From CAVZAB01 sp963773155 (GTDB taxonomy: Bacteria; Pseudomonadota; Alphaproteobacteria; Rhizobiales; Beijerinckiaceae), in NCBI GenBank assembly GCA_963773155.1, contig CAVZAB010000025.1, positions 124,001 to 188,000 on the forward strand: DNA of 64,000 bases, in the 5' to 3' direction. The translations under genes were made by a program, and so were the position numbers. The number at the start of each line of letters is the position of its first letter. The first letter of the stretch is position 1. The notes below the pieces were generated by a model that searched no databases, was not told where the DNA came from, and was given only the letters and a program-made list of their open reading frames with translations. Of this stretch, positions 55,485 through 63,581 are shown piece after piece.

Positions 55485-55618
55485 AACCATCATGCTCGGC
55501 TGCTTGACACTTGCGATCGTCTCGGGCTTGCTGGCGTGCAAAAGCAGCCTGCGGGAAGTTAGACCCCTCGGAGAGCCGCGGCATTGGGCAGAATCTTCCC
55601 GGCTCAGGAGTGCGCGAG

Positions 55619-57457
55619 ATGATTTCTGTAGTAGCCGAGCCAAGGGCTGGCGCCGATCAAAGCGGGCCGCAAAATGCTGGCGTAGACGCGGTCTTGGCGC
55701 AGTATCGGCGGGACCCGCAATCGCTTGTGCAAATCCTGCGCGTCTTGCAAGAGCAAGGACCGCCTTGGCTCCCGCGGGAAACGCTGCGCGAGGTTGCCGC
55801 GCAATTGGGCCTCACTTTAGCGCAGGTCGAGGGCGTCGCATCCTTCTACCATTTCTTGCACACACGGCCCGTTGGACAATACCGGGTTTTGTTCAGCGAC
55901 AACATTACCGATCGTATGCTGGGAAGCGAGGCGCTGCTTGCCGACCTTTGCCGGTTGCTCGGGGTTCGACCCGGTCAGGTTCGCGGCGATGGTCGGGTCA
56001 GCGTGGACCGCTGCTCGTGCACGGGGCTGTGCGATCAGGGGCCGGCCCTACTTATCAATCACCGCTACGGCCTAACCCGGCTCGACACAGCGCGAATCGT
56101 CGAGATCGCAGCTCTCATCGAAGCGCTGGTTCCGGTGTCTGAATGGCCAGCCGAATGGTTCCGCATTGCCGACAATATCCAGCGTGCCGATGTGTTGCTG
56201 GGCACCCCGCAGCAGCCTGGTTTCGCCATTGCTGCGGCTCTTTCGCGTGGCGCCGAGGCGCAGCTGGCCGAACTCAAACGTTCAAATCTGCGCGGTCGCG
56301 GCGGCGCCGGCTTTGCCACCGGCCTGAAGTGGGAATTGTGCCGCAACGCGCCCGGCGCGGCCCGTTACGTCGTGTGCAATGCCGACGAGGGCGAGCCCGG
56401 CACGTTCAAGGATCGTGTGCTGCTGAGCCGCTACGCCGATATGCTGTTCGAGGGCATGACGATAGCCGCGCTCGTCGTGGAATCCCGCCGCGGACTGGTT
56501 TATCTGCGCGGTGAATACCGGTATTTGCTGGAGCCTTTGCAGGCGACGCTGGACAGGCGGCGCCAGCAGCGCCTGCTCGGCACCGCCATTCAGGGCCACG
56601 CCGGATTCGATTTCGACATTGATATCCACGTTGGCGCCGGCGCCTATGTCTGTGGCGAGGAATCGGCGCTAATCGAATCGCTCGAGGGCAAGCGGGGTAC
56701 GCCACGCATCCGGCCGCCATTTCCCGTCGAACATGGCTATCTTGGCCAGCCAACGACGGTGAACAATGTGGAAACCTTTTGTGCCGTCGTTCCTATTGCC
56801 TTGGGCGGCGGCGCCTGGTGGGCGGGCATCGGAACAGCCAAGTCAACCGGAACAAAGATTCACTCGGTATCCGGGGATTGCGATCGGCCGGGCCTCTACG
56901 AATATCCTTTCGGCACTCGCATCGGCCGCATACTTGAGGATTGCGGTGCGCACGACACCCAAGCCGTGCAGATCGGCGGCGCATCGGGAATATGCATTTC
57001 GGCTTTCGAATTCGGTCGCAGGATCGCGTTTGAGGATGTTCCGACCGCCGGCGCCTTGATGATATTCGATCGCTCCCGCGACATGTTCGATGTGGCTCGC
57101 AATTTCGCCGAATTCTTTGCGCAAGAGAGTTGCGGCTTTTGCACGCCATGCCGCGTTGGAACCGCCCTGGTGGTTAAGCGAATGGGCAAACTTGTTGCTG
57201 GTCATGGATCACGTCACGACATCGAGGTTCTCTTCGAACTTGACAAATTGATGCATGCGGCGACCCATTGCGGTCTTGGGGCTTCGGCGTGCAATCCGTT
57301 GCGGGACACGATCGCCAAATTCCGGCCGGCCTATGAACGGCATCTTCAATCGCTGCATTTCGAACCGGCTTTTGACCTCGATGCCGAGCTTTCCGCGGCC
57401 CGGCTGGCAATCGGTGGAGACCGGCCGCTCGCGCAATATACGGAGGAGTCGCCATGA
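55619..57457 (+). CDS. hoxF: NAD-reducing [NiFe] hydrogenase, diaphorase subunit HoxF
   Basis: A 612-residue diaphorase subunit of the group 3d soluble hydrogenase, exchanging electrons with NAD. The N-terminal NuoE-like domain keeps CSCTGLC (C132, C134, C138), but the position of the first NuoE Cys pair reads LFSDNITDRML without Cys. The NuoF-like part has NADH motif GRGGAGFATGLKWE, FMN motif GAGAYVCGEESALIESLEGKRG and the 4Fe-4S site ESCGFCTPC (C505, C508, C511, then C551). Start at ATG 55619 follows AGGAG. First gene of hoxFUYHW-hypAB; stop overlaps hoxU by 4 bp. Confidence 0.95.
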   Translation: MISVVAEPRAGADQSGPQNAGVDAVLAQYRRDPQSLVQILRVLQEQGPPWLPRETLREVAAQLGLTLAQVEGVASFYHFLHTRPVGQYRVLFSDNITDRMLGSEALLADLCRLLGVRPGQVRGDGRVSVDRCSCTGLCDQGPALLINHRYGLTRLDTARIVEIAALIEALVPVSEWPAEWFRIADNIQRADVLLGTPQQPGFAIAAALSRGAEAQLAELKRSNLRGRGGAGFATGLKWELCRNAPGAARYVVCNADEGEPGTFKDRVLLSRYADMLFEGMTIAALVVESRRGLVYLRGEYRYLLEPLQATLDRRRQQRLLGTAIQGHAGFDFDIDIHVGAGAYVCGEESALIESLEGKRGTPRIRPPFPVEHGYLGQPTTVNNVETFCAVVPIALGGGAWWAGIGTAKSTGTKIHSVSGDCDRPGLYEYPFGTRIGRILEDCGAHDTQAVQIGGASGICISAFEFGRRIAFEDVPTAGALMIFDRSRDMFDVARNFAEFFAQESCGFCTPCRVGTALVVKRMGKLVAGHGSRHDIEVLFELDKLMHAATHCGLGASACNPLRDTIAKFRPAYERHLQSLHFEPAFDLDAELSAARLAIGGDRPLAQYTEESP

Positions 57458-58185
57458 CCCCCGCCGATCCGCGCACCGAACAAACCGGCGTCTACAGTCT
57501 CGACGGCGAGGAGGTGGGATTTCGCCCAGGCGAGTCGATATTGGCGGCTGCCCGGCGAGCTGGCCGCTATATTCCGCACCTGTGCTGGCATCCTGAATTC
57601 CCGGCCCACGGATCGTGCCGGCTATGCATAGTGAAAGTGAACGGTCATCCGGGTGCTGCCTGCACGATCGGAGCGGCGCAAGGCCTTGAGATTGAGAGCA
57701 ACACGGCGGAATTGAATGGGCTGCGAAAGACGCTTTTGCAGATGCTGTTTGTCGAGGGTAATCATTTCTGTCCGTCCTGCGAGAAAAGTGGCAATTGCCT
57801 GCTGCAGGCGACGGCCTATCAGATGGATATGGAGGGGCCGCATTTCGAGGAATTCTATCCAGATCGGCCAGTTGATGCGAGCCATCCGGAAATTTTACTC
57901 GACTTCAACCGCTGCATCCTGTGCGAATTATGCGTTCGCGCGAGCCGTGATGTCGACGGCAAAAATGTCTTCGCCATTGCCGGGCATGGCATCGACACGC
58001 ATCTCGTAGTCAACAGCAAAAGCGCTCGACTTGCCGATACCGAGATTACATTGAACGATCGTGCGGCGACGATCTGTCCGGTCGGCGTAATCCTGCCAAA
58101 GCGGCGGGGTTTTGCGGTGCCAATAGGCGAGCGTCGCTATGATGAGAAGAGTGTCGTGGATTCGAGCCGCCAGGAGGCCTCGTGA
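57454..58185 (+). CDS. hoxU: NAD-reducing hydrogenase iron-sulfur subunit HoxU
   Basis: A 243-residue electron-transfer subunit, similar to the N-terminal part of NuoG. Clusters readable from sequence: 2Fe-2S by C44, C55, C58 and C70; 4Fe-4S by H104, C106, C109 and C115; a second 4Fe-4S by C154, C157, C160 and C208. It passes electrons between the hydrogenase module HoxYH and the diaphorase HoxF. Both neighbours overlap (4 bp each), a coupled operon. Confidence 0.95.
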   Translation: MTPADPRTEQTGVYSLDGEEVGFRPGESILAAARRAGRYIPHLCWHPEFPAHGSCRLCIVKVNGHPGAACTIGAAQGLEIESNTAELNGLRKTLLQMLFVEGNHFCPSCEKSGNCLLQATAYQMDMEGPHFEEFYPDRPVDASHPEILLDFNRCILCELCVRASRDVDGKNVFAIAGHGIDTHLVVNSKSARLADTEITLNDRAATICPVGVILPKRRGFAVPIGERRYDEKSVVDSSRQEAS

Positions 58186-58754
58186 TTGCCGCGGCCCCAC
58201 TCTATCCCGCTCATGCGCCGCGCAAACCCAAACTGGCCACCGTTTCGCTCGCCGGTTGCTTCGGGTGCCATATGTCGCTTCTGGACATCGACGAACGGAT
58301 AATGGAGCTGGTTCAACTGGTCGTATTCGACCGTTCGCCTTTGACCGACATTAAGGAGGTCGGTCATTGCGACATAGGTCTGATCGAGGGCGGGCTCTGC
58401 AATTCCGAAAACGTGGAGGTTTTGCGGGCGTTCAGAGCCAATTGCAAGACGTTGGTTGCGGTCGGTGCCTGCGCCATAAATGGCGGCCTTCCGGCGCAGC
58501 GCAATCATCTTGAGCTTGGCGACCTCCTGAAAGACGTCTATCAGACCGGGCCTGGCTTGAGCGAGGGAAGCGCCATTCCGAACGACCCCGAATTGCCGCT
58601 GCCTTTGAACCACGTGCATCCGCTGCATGAGGTGGTTCATGTGGATTATTTTTTGCCGGGATGTCCGCCTTCGGCCGACGCCTTCTGGTCCTTTCTCACC
58701 GATCTGCTCGCTGGCCGAACCCCACAATTGGGCCGGTTGATCCGCTACGACTGA
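58182..58754 (+). CDS. hoxY: NAD-reducing hydrogenase small subunit HoxY
   Basis: A 190-residue small subunit with a single 4Fe-4S cluster: Cys-x2-Cys in SLAGCFGCHMSLLD, a third Cys in VAVGACAINGG and a fourth in FLPGCPPSADAFW. There is no Tat leader, so the enzyme is cytoplasmic, as is normal for group 3d. A GTG start (58182) overlaps the hoxU stop. Pairs with HoxH to form the NiFe module. Confidence 0.95.
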   Translation: MIAAAPLYPAHAPRKPKLATVSLAGCFGCHMSLLDIDERIMELVQLVVFDRSPLTDIKEVGHCDIGLIEGGLCNSENVEVLRAFRANCKTLVAVGACAINGGLPAQRNHLELGDLLKDVYQTGPGLSEGSAIPNDPELPLPLNHVHPLHEVVHVDYFLPGCPPSADAFWSFLTDLLAGRTPQLGRLIRYD

Positions 58755-58774
58755 CATGTGACGACGAGACAAAG

Positions 58775-60289
58775 ATGAGCTTCGACCTTGAAACTGCGGC
58801 TGCGCCTGAAGGCTTACGACGGGTGGCCATCGACCCGGTCTCGCGTGTCGAGGGACATGGCAAGGTTACCATTCTGCTCGACGATCAAAACCATGTCCGG
58901 CAGGTGCGCTTGCATATCGTCGAGTTTCGCGGCTTTGAGAAGTTCATCGAGGGCAGGCCCTACTGGGAAGTGCCGGTCATGGTGCAGCGACTTTGCGGAA
59001 TTTGCCCCGTGTCGCATCACCTTGCCGCTTCCAAGGCCATGGATTTGATCATCGGCGCGGGCCGGCCGACGCCGAGCGCCGATAAAATCCGTCGGTTAAT
59101 GCACTACGGCCAGGTGCTTCAGTCGCATGCCTTGCATTTCTTCCATCTGGCCTCGCCGGATCTTCTGTTCGGTTTCGATTCGCAAGTGAACTTGCGCAAT
59201 ATCTTCGGTGTTATTGAGGCGCATCCCGATATTGCCAAAAAGGGCGTACTGCTGCGCAAGTTTGGTCAGGAGGTGATCCGGATAACCGCCGGCAAGCGTG
59301 TGCATGGGACTGGGTCCATACCTGGCGGCATGAACAAGCACGTGAGCCGCGCCGAGCGGGACAGGCTGAGCCTCGACGCCGACCAAATGATTGAATGGTC
59401 GCAGGACGCGGTCAATATTGCCAAACACCTGCACGAACAAAATCCCCAGCTCTACGACAGTTTTGGCAGTTTTCCCTCCAACTTCCTGTCGCTCGTGCGA
59501 AGCGACGGTGCCATGGACCTCTACGACGGGAAGTTGCGCGCGCGCGACAAAGCGGGAACGATTCTTTTCGACGGCGCCAGCGATCAGACCTACCTCGATC
59601 TGATCGAGGAGGAGGTGCGGCCTTGGTCCTATATGAAATTTCCGCACCTGCGCAGCCTTGGACCGAGCCTGGGTTGGTATCGTGTCGGACCGCTGGCCCG
59701 GGTCCAGAATTGCACAATCATACCCAGCCCGCTCGCCGAGGGGCAAAGGAAGGAGTTCCTGGCTTGGGGCCGTGGCGAGCCGATTCACGCCACGCTCGCC
59801 TACCATTGGGCCCGCATGATTGAGCTATTGCATGCGGCCGAGATTGTTAAGGGCCTGCTCGAGGATGCGGATATTCTGGCCGGCGAGCTAATGGCCAGCG
59901 GCGATCGCCGCGGTGAGGGTGTCGGGATCATTGAGGCTCCGCGAGGGACCCTGATCCACCATTATCGTGTGGGCGACGATGATCTTGTCTCGATGTGCAA
60001 TCTGATCGTATCGACGACCCACAACAATCAGGCGATGAATGAAGCGGTGCGTTCGGTGGCGCGCCAGTATTTGGATGGCAAGGTGTTGACCGAGGGGCTG
60101 CTCAATCGGATCGAAGTTGCGATTCGCGCCTATGATCCTTGTCTATCCTGCGCCACGCACGCACTGGGGAAAATGCCGCTTGACGTGGTGTTGGTGGGCC
60201 CGGGCGGCGAAGTGATCGATCACGCTTTGCGCACGTCGGCAGGAAGCATTTCGCGTGAGGTCGCGTCAGCGAGGGAGGCACATTTGTGA
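58775..60289 (+). CDS. hoxH: NAD-reducing hydrogenase large subunit HoxH
   Basis: A 504-residue catalytic subunit. NiFe(CN)2CO ligands are C74 and C77 in RLCGICPVSHH and C456 and C459 in DPCLSCATH. Maturation cleaves after H462, leaving a 42-residue C-terminal peptide (starting ALGKMPLDVV), which looks longer than in the well-studied soluble hydrogenases. The ATG at 58775 matches the family start; the longer frame shadows hoxY. Its last codons overlap the protease gene hoxW. Confidence 0.96.
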   Translation: MSFDLETAAAPEGLRRVAIDPVSRVEGHGKVTILLDDQNHVRQVRLHIVEFRGFEKFIEGRPYWEVPVMVQRLCGICPVSHHLAASKAMDLIIGAGRPTPSADKIRRLMHYGQVLQSHALHFFHLASPDLLFGFDSQVNLRNIFGVIEAHPDIAKKGVLLRKFGQEVIRITAGKRVHGTGSIPGGMNKHVSRAERDRLSLDADQMIEWSQDAVNIAKHLHEQNPQLYDSFGSFPSNFLSLVRSDGAMDLYDGKLRARDKAGTILFDGASDQTYLDLIEEEVRPWSYMKFPHLRSLGPSLGWYRVGPLARVQNCTIIPSPLAEGQRKEFLAWGRGEPIHATLAYHWARMIELLHAAEIVKGLLEDADILAGELMASGDRRGEGVGIIEAPRGTLIHHYRVGDDDLVSMCNLIVSTTHNNQAMNEAVRSVARQYLDGKVLTEGLLNRIEVAIRAYDPCLSCATHALGKMPLDVVLVGPGGEVIDHALRTSAGSISREVASAREAHL

Positions 60290-60786
60290 ATGCACCGCTG
60301 CTGGTCTTCGGCTGGGGCAATCGAAGTCGTGGGGATGATTCGCTCGGGCCTTTGTTCGTTGAGGAATTGCGCCGTCGAGTCGGCGCCGACGCGCCAGCTC
60401 GTGTGGAATTTCTTGACGATTTTCAATTGCAGATCGAGCATGCCCTGGATCTTGCGGAACGCGAGCGCGTTCTGTTTGTAGATGCCTGCCGAACAGCAGC
60501 TGCGCCATTTGAAGTGATGCCCGTTCGAGCCGCGCGCGATTTGTCCTACACGACGCACGAGATGTCGCCTCAGGCCGTGTTGCAGGTCTTTGCGGACTTT
60601 TATCGGCGGCCGCCGCCGCGCTGCACGCTGTTAGCGATTCGCGGCGATCAATTCGAATTGGGGACATCGCCAAGTGCTGCGGCGCTTGCCAATTTGCGAC
60701 TGGCTTTGGCCTGGGGCTCGCTTTGGCTGGCTGGCAAGGGTGAAGAGGATCGGGCGTTGCCGGAGCTGCGACATGCACGAACTTAG
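60286..60786 (+). CDS. hoxW: Hydrogenase maturation protease HoxW
   Basis: A 166-residue endopeptidase that removes the HoxH C-terminal extension after nickel insertion. The family start is GWGNRSRGDDSLGP (usual GxGN.L..DD), with metal-sensing acids in DD and LFVDACR, and a His in TTHEMSP. GTG start at 60286 overlaps the hoxH stop (GTGA). Neighbour order hoxH-hoxW matches known group 3d operons. Confidence 0.9.
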   Translation: MNAPLLVFGWGNRSRGDDSLGPLFVEELRRRVGADAPARVEFLDDFQLQIEHALDLAERERVLFVDACRTAAAPFEVMPVRAARDLSYTTHEMSPQAVLQVFADFYRRPPPRCTLLAIRGDQFELGTSPSAAALANLRLALAWGSLWLAGKGEEDRALPELRHART

Positions 60787-61120
60787 TCTGGCGACTGGTC
60801 TTGTCGAGATGGTCGAGGCGGCGTCGCGTCGCGAGAATTTCCGAAGGGTGGCGTACTTGCGACTTGAAGTTGGCGCATTGGCCGGCGTTGAGCCTCAGGC
60901 GCTGCGATTTGCGCTTGGAGCGGTAGTGCCGGGCACCTGTCTGGCTGAGGCCGAGATCGGGGTTGAAGAGCCGCCGGGCAAAGCCCTGTGCGCGACCTGT
61001 GGCGAGTTGGTCGAGATCGCAAGTCGAGCCGAGCCCTGTCCATTATGCGGGGCGTTCCGACTTCGCGTGACTGGTGGTGGCCAATTGCGGATAGTTGAAC
61101 TCATTGTCCATGACGATTAG
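60773..61120 (+). CDS. hypA: Hydrogenase nickel insertion protein HypA
   Basis: A 115-residue nickel chaperone. The N-terminal MHE motif (nickel site) begins at ATG 60773; the zinc site is CATC ... CPLC. It delivers nickel to HoxH with HypB. It overlaps the end of hoxW by 14 bp. Located in the same transcript as the structural genes, which is unusual in that the other hyp genes (hypC, D, E, F) are not seen in this window. Confidence 0.92.
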   Translation: MHELSLATGLVEMVEAASRRENFRRVAYLRLEVGALAGVEPQALRFALGAVVPGTCLAEAEIGVEEPPGKALCATCGELVEIASRAEPCPLCGAFRLRVTGGGQLRIVELIVHDD

Positions 61121-61132
61121 GCGGAGGCATGC

Positions 61133-61972
61133 ATGTGTGGCATTTGTGGCTGCAGCACTGAAGCGGAATCTCGAGCTGGCCTGAGCCAGCATCATCCCTC
61201 CCGCGGGGATCGGATGGGGCCCGGAAAGGGGGGGCAGCGTGCCGTTAAAATCGAGGCCGATCTGCTCGGCGAAAACAATCGGTTGGCTGAACGCAATCGC
61301 ACCCACTTTGCCGCGCACGGCTTAAGCGTATTCAATCTCGTGTCCAGCCCCGGCTCGGGCAAGACGACGTTCTTATGCGCGAGCATTGAAAGACTGAGGG
61401 CGCTTAGGCCGCGCCTGCCGCTTGGTGTGATCGAAGGCGACCAACAAACCAGTTTGGACGCGCAACGCATTCGGGCCGCGGGGGCGCCGGCCATACAGGT
61501 CAATACCGGGCGCGGCTGTCATCTCGACGCGCAAATGGTGCACGATGCGTTCATGCAGATCGAGCTGCACGGCCGCGCCGCTGAAGGCGCGGCCGGCGAG
61601 GGTCTGTTGTTTATAGAAAATGTTGGCAACCTCGTCTGTCCGGCCATGTGGGACCTCGGCGAGGACGCCAAGGTCGTGATCCTGTCAGTCACCGAGGGCG
61701 AGGATAAGCCGATAAAATACCCCGACATGTTCGCGGCTGCCAAGCTCATGATCCTCAATAAGGTTGACTTGCTGCCCTATGTCGCCTTCGAGGTTGACAA
61801 ATGCATCGACTTTGCCCGGCAAATCAATCCTGCGATCGACATCCTGCCGGTATCGGCGACACGGGGCGATGGTATGCAATCCTGGCTCGATTGGCTGTTT
61901 CGGCAGGCTCCCGAAGGCTTGAATGATGAGCGTCTTGTCGAGGAGCGATTGACTTTCGGTGGCGCGCTCTGA
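61133..61972 (+). CDS. hypB: Hydrogenase nickel incorporation GTPase HypB
   Basis: A 279-residue SIMIBI GTPase that drives nickel transfer to hydrogenase. N-terminal MCGICGC gives the high-affinity nickel motif. The His-rich stretch often following is almost missing (SQHHPSR only). P-loop is SSPGSGKTT (71-79), with switch GDQQTSLDA and base-binding NKVD. Last gene of the hox operon; an AT-rich gap follows. Confidence 0.95.
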   Translation: MCGICGCSTEAESRAGLSQHHPSRGDRMGPGKGGQRAVKIEADLLGENNRLAERNRTHFAAHGLSVFNLVSSPGSGKTTFLCASIERLRALRPRLPLGVIEGDQQTSLDAQRIRAAGAPAIQVNTGRGCHLDAQMVHDAFMQIELHGRAAEGAAGEGLLFIENVGNLVCPAMWDLGEDAKVVILSVTEGEDKPIKYPDMFAAAKLMILNKVDLLPYVAFEVDKCIDFARQINPAIDILPVSATRGDGMQSWLDWLFRQAPEGLNDERLVEERLTFGGAL

Positions 61973-62276
61973 GGCTGGTCTCGGCGTTGGCCAGACCGAC
62001 GCCCGTCCTGACATGGGGCGTATCTTAACAACGCTGCCTGTCAATTCGAGGACCGACGGTTCTTAAACTGGCAGCGCCACAAGCCGACCTTGGCGGAGAT
62101 TTCGACTGTATTGTCGCGAAGCTGATAAGTATGAAATCGCCCAGTCTAAAAATGTGGTAGTCAAGCCATCATAAGAGTGAGTATTGTGGATCTATATATT
62201 GTGTGAAATACGTTTTCGAATTGTTGGGGCCGAATCTTTGAGCCGGAAGTTGCCTGGTGAAACAGCGAAATTCCGG
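61973..62276. other. AT-richer gap at right edge of the hydrogenase segment
   Basis: 304 bp without a gene. A hairpin is possible just after hypB (GGTCT ... AGACC at about 61977-61997) but no T-run follows. The stretch 62145-62225 is clearly AT-richer than its flanks (TGGATCTATATATTGTGTGA). It separates the hydrogenase operon from the core gene trmL and may mark the island edge. No repeat matching the left side was found by eye. Confidence 0.5.
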
Positions 62277-62765
62277 CTATCTTGACATCAATTGCCGCAT
62301 CGACTCGCCAACAACCATGGCGGTTGCGACAGCGACGTTGAGGGAGCGCAGGCCGGCGCGCATCGGCACCCGGATGCGCGCATCGGCCGCGGCATGGACT
62401 TCGTCCGGCACCCCGGCCAACTCGCGGCCAGCGAGCAAAATATCGCCTGGCAGGAAGACCAGTTCGGTATAGGGCAAGGACGCCTTGGTTGTCATGAGGA
62501 TGAGCCGCGGACGCGGCTGACGGGCAAGCCTCGCCCGTTCGAATGCCTGCCAGGACAAATGCCGGGTGATGGCGACTTCGTCGAGATAATCCATGCCCGC
62601 CCGCCGGAAATGGCGATCGGACACTGGAAAGCCGGCCGGCTCGATGATGGCGGCGGCGAGCCCAAGGCAGGCACAAAGCCGCAGAATGGTGCCGGTATTC
62701 TGCGCAATGTCGGGCTGGAACAGGGCGATCTGCAGGTCGGGCGGCGAGAAATCGGGCATGGACAA
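62277..62765 (-). CDS. trmL: tRNA (cytidine(34)-2'-O)-methyltransferase
   Basis: A 162-residue SPOUT methyltransferase of the TrmL/YibK type that methylates the wobble base of leucine tRNAs. Motifs: NTGTILRLCACLGLAAAIIEP, LLAGRELAGVPDEV and RVPMRAGLRSLNVAVATAM, which form the SAM-binding knot. Normal length. Divergent from the cytochrome bc1 operon with about 250 bp between. Confidence 0.93.
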   Translation of the reverse strand: MSMPDFSPPDLQIALFQPDIAQNTGTILRLCACLGLAAAIIEPAGFPVSDRHFRRAGMDYLDEVAITRHLSWQAFERARLARQPRPRLILMTTKASLPYTELVFLPGDILLAGRELAGVPDEVHAAADARIRVPMRAGLRSLNVAVATAMVVGESMRQLMSR

Positions 62766-63014
62766 TCCCTGCTGCTGCAGCGAGCGCGGGTCGGCGAACG
62801 CCGGCCCGGGCCGGTTCTAGTGCTTTGGGTTAAGCGCTTGGCTTGCTATGGACAAGTCCCAGGAACGATGCGAAATACCGCAGAGCGCGAATCTGGACTT
62901 GGCGGCGGCAGAGTGGCGAAGGGTCGCATTGTCGGGGTCAAGGGCTGGCCCCAAAATCGGCAGCGGGGATGATCCAATGATTCATTGTGACGCCTAAACG
63001 AGTGGGAGCATAGC

Positions 63015-63533
63015 GTGGCCGTTGCCAGCACTGTTGAACCGACCCGCCGGGATTTTCTGTATATTGCGACCGGCGCCGTGGCCGCGGTCGGCACGGCGGT
63101 GGCGATCTGGCCGTTCATCAGCCAGATGAATCCCGATGCCTCGACCTTAGCCCTGGCCTCGACTGAGCTCGACATTGGCGCCATTCCCGAGGGTCAGATC
63201 GTGACCGTCAAATGGCGCGGGGGGCCGGTATTTGTGCGGCATCGAACCGCCAAGGAAATCGAGGAGGCACGCTCTGGTGACACCCAGCCGATGCCCGATC
63301 CTGAGCCCGACGCCAAGCGGGTACAAAAGCCGGAATGGCTGGTGGTCAAGGGCATATGCACCCATCTTGGCTGCATTCCACTCGGGCATGAAGGCGAATA
63401 CAAGGGCTGGTTCTGCCCGTGCCACGGTTCCGTTTATGATCAATCCGGGCGCATTCGCAAGGGCCCGGCGCCGCGCAATCTCGAAGTGCCACCCTATGCG
63501 TTTTTATCCGATACCAAGATCAAGATTGGCTAG
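63015..63533 (+). CDS. petA: Ubiquinol-cytochrome c reductase Rieske subunit
   Basis: A 172-residue Rieske protein of complex III. The N-terminus has a Tat-type Arg pair (PTRRDFLYIATGAVAAVG) and serves as membrane anchor. The 2Fe-2S ligands are C115 and H117 in CTHLGC, and C134 and H137 in CPCHGS; C120 and C136 form the usual disulfide. GTG start at 63015 follows GGGAG. Lies upstream of petB in the normal petABC order. Confidence 0.96.
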   Translation: MAVASTVEPTRRDFLYIATGAVAAVGTAVAIWPFISQMNPDASTLALASTELDIGAIPEGQIVTVKWRGGPVFVRHRTAKEIEEARSGDTQPMPDPEPDAKRVQKPEWLVVKGICTHLGCIPLGHEGEYKGWFCPCHGSVYDQSGRIRKGPAPRNLEVPPYAFLSDTKIKIG

Positions 63534-63581
63534 GCCCAGGGCAGCCTACAGCCATTCCTCCCGATGCGCAGAGACAGACAT

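Noticed and set aside
55528..55550. Possible sigma-54 promoter before hoxF (TGGCGTGCAAAAGC)
   Set aside because: GG and GC are 9 bp apart rather than the required 10, and the TTGC half is missing.
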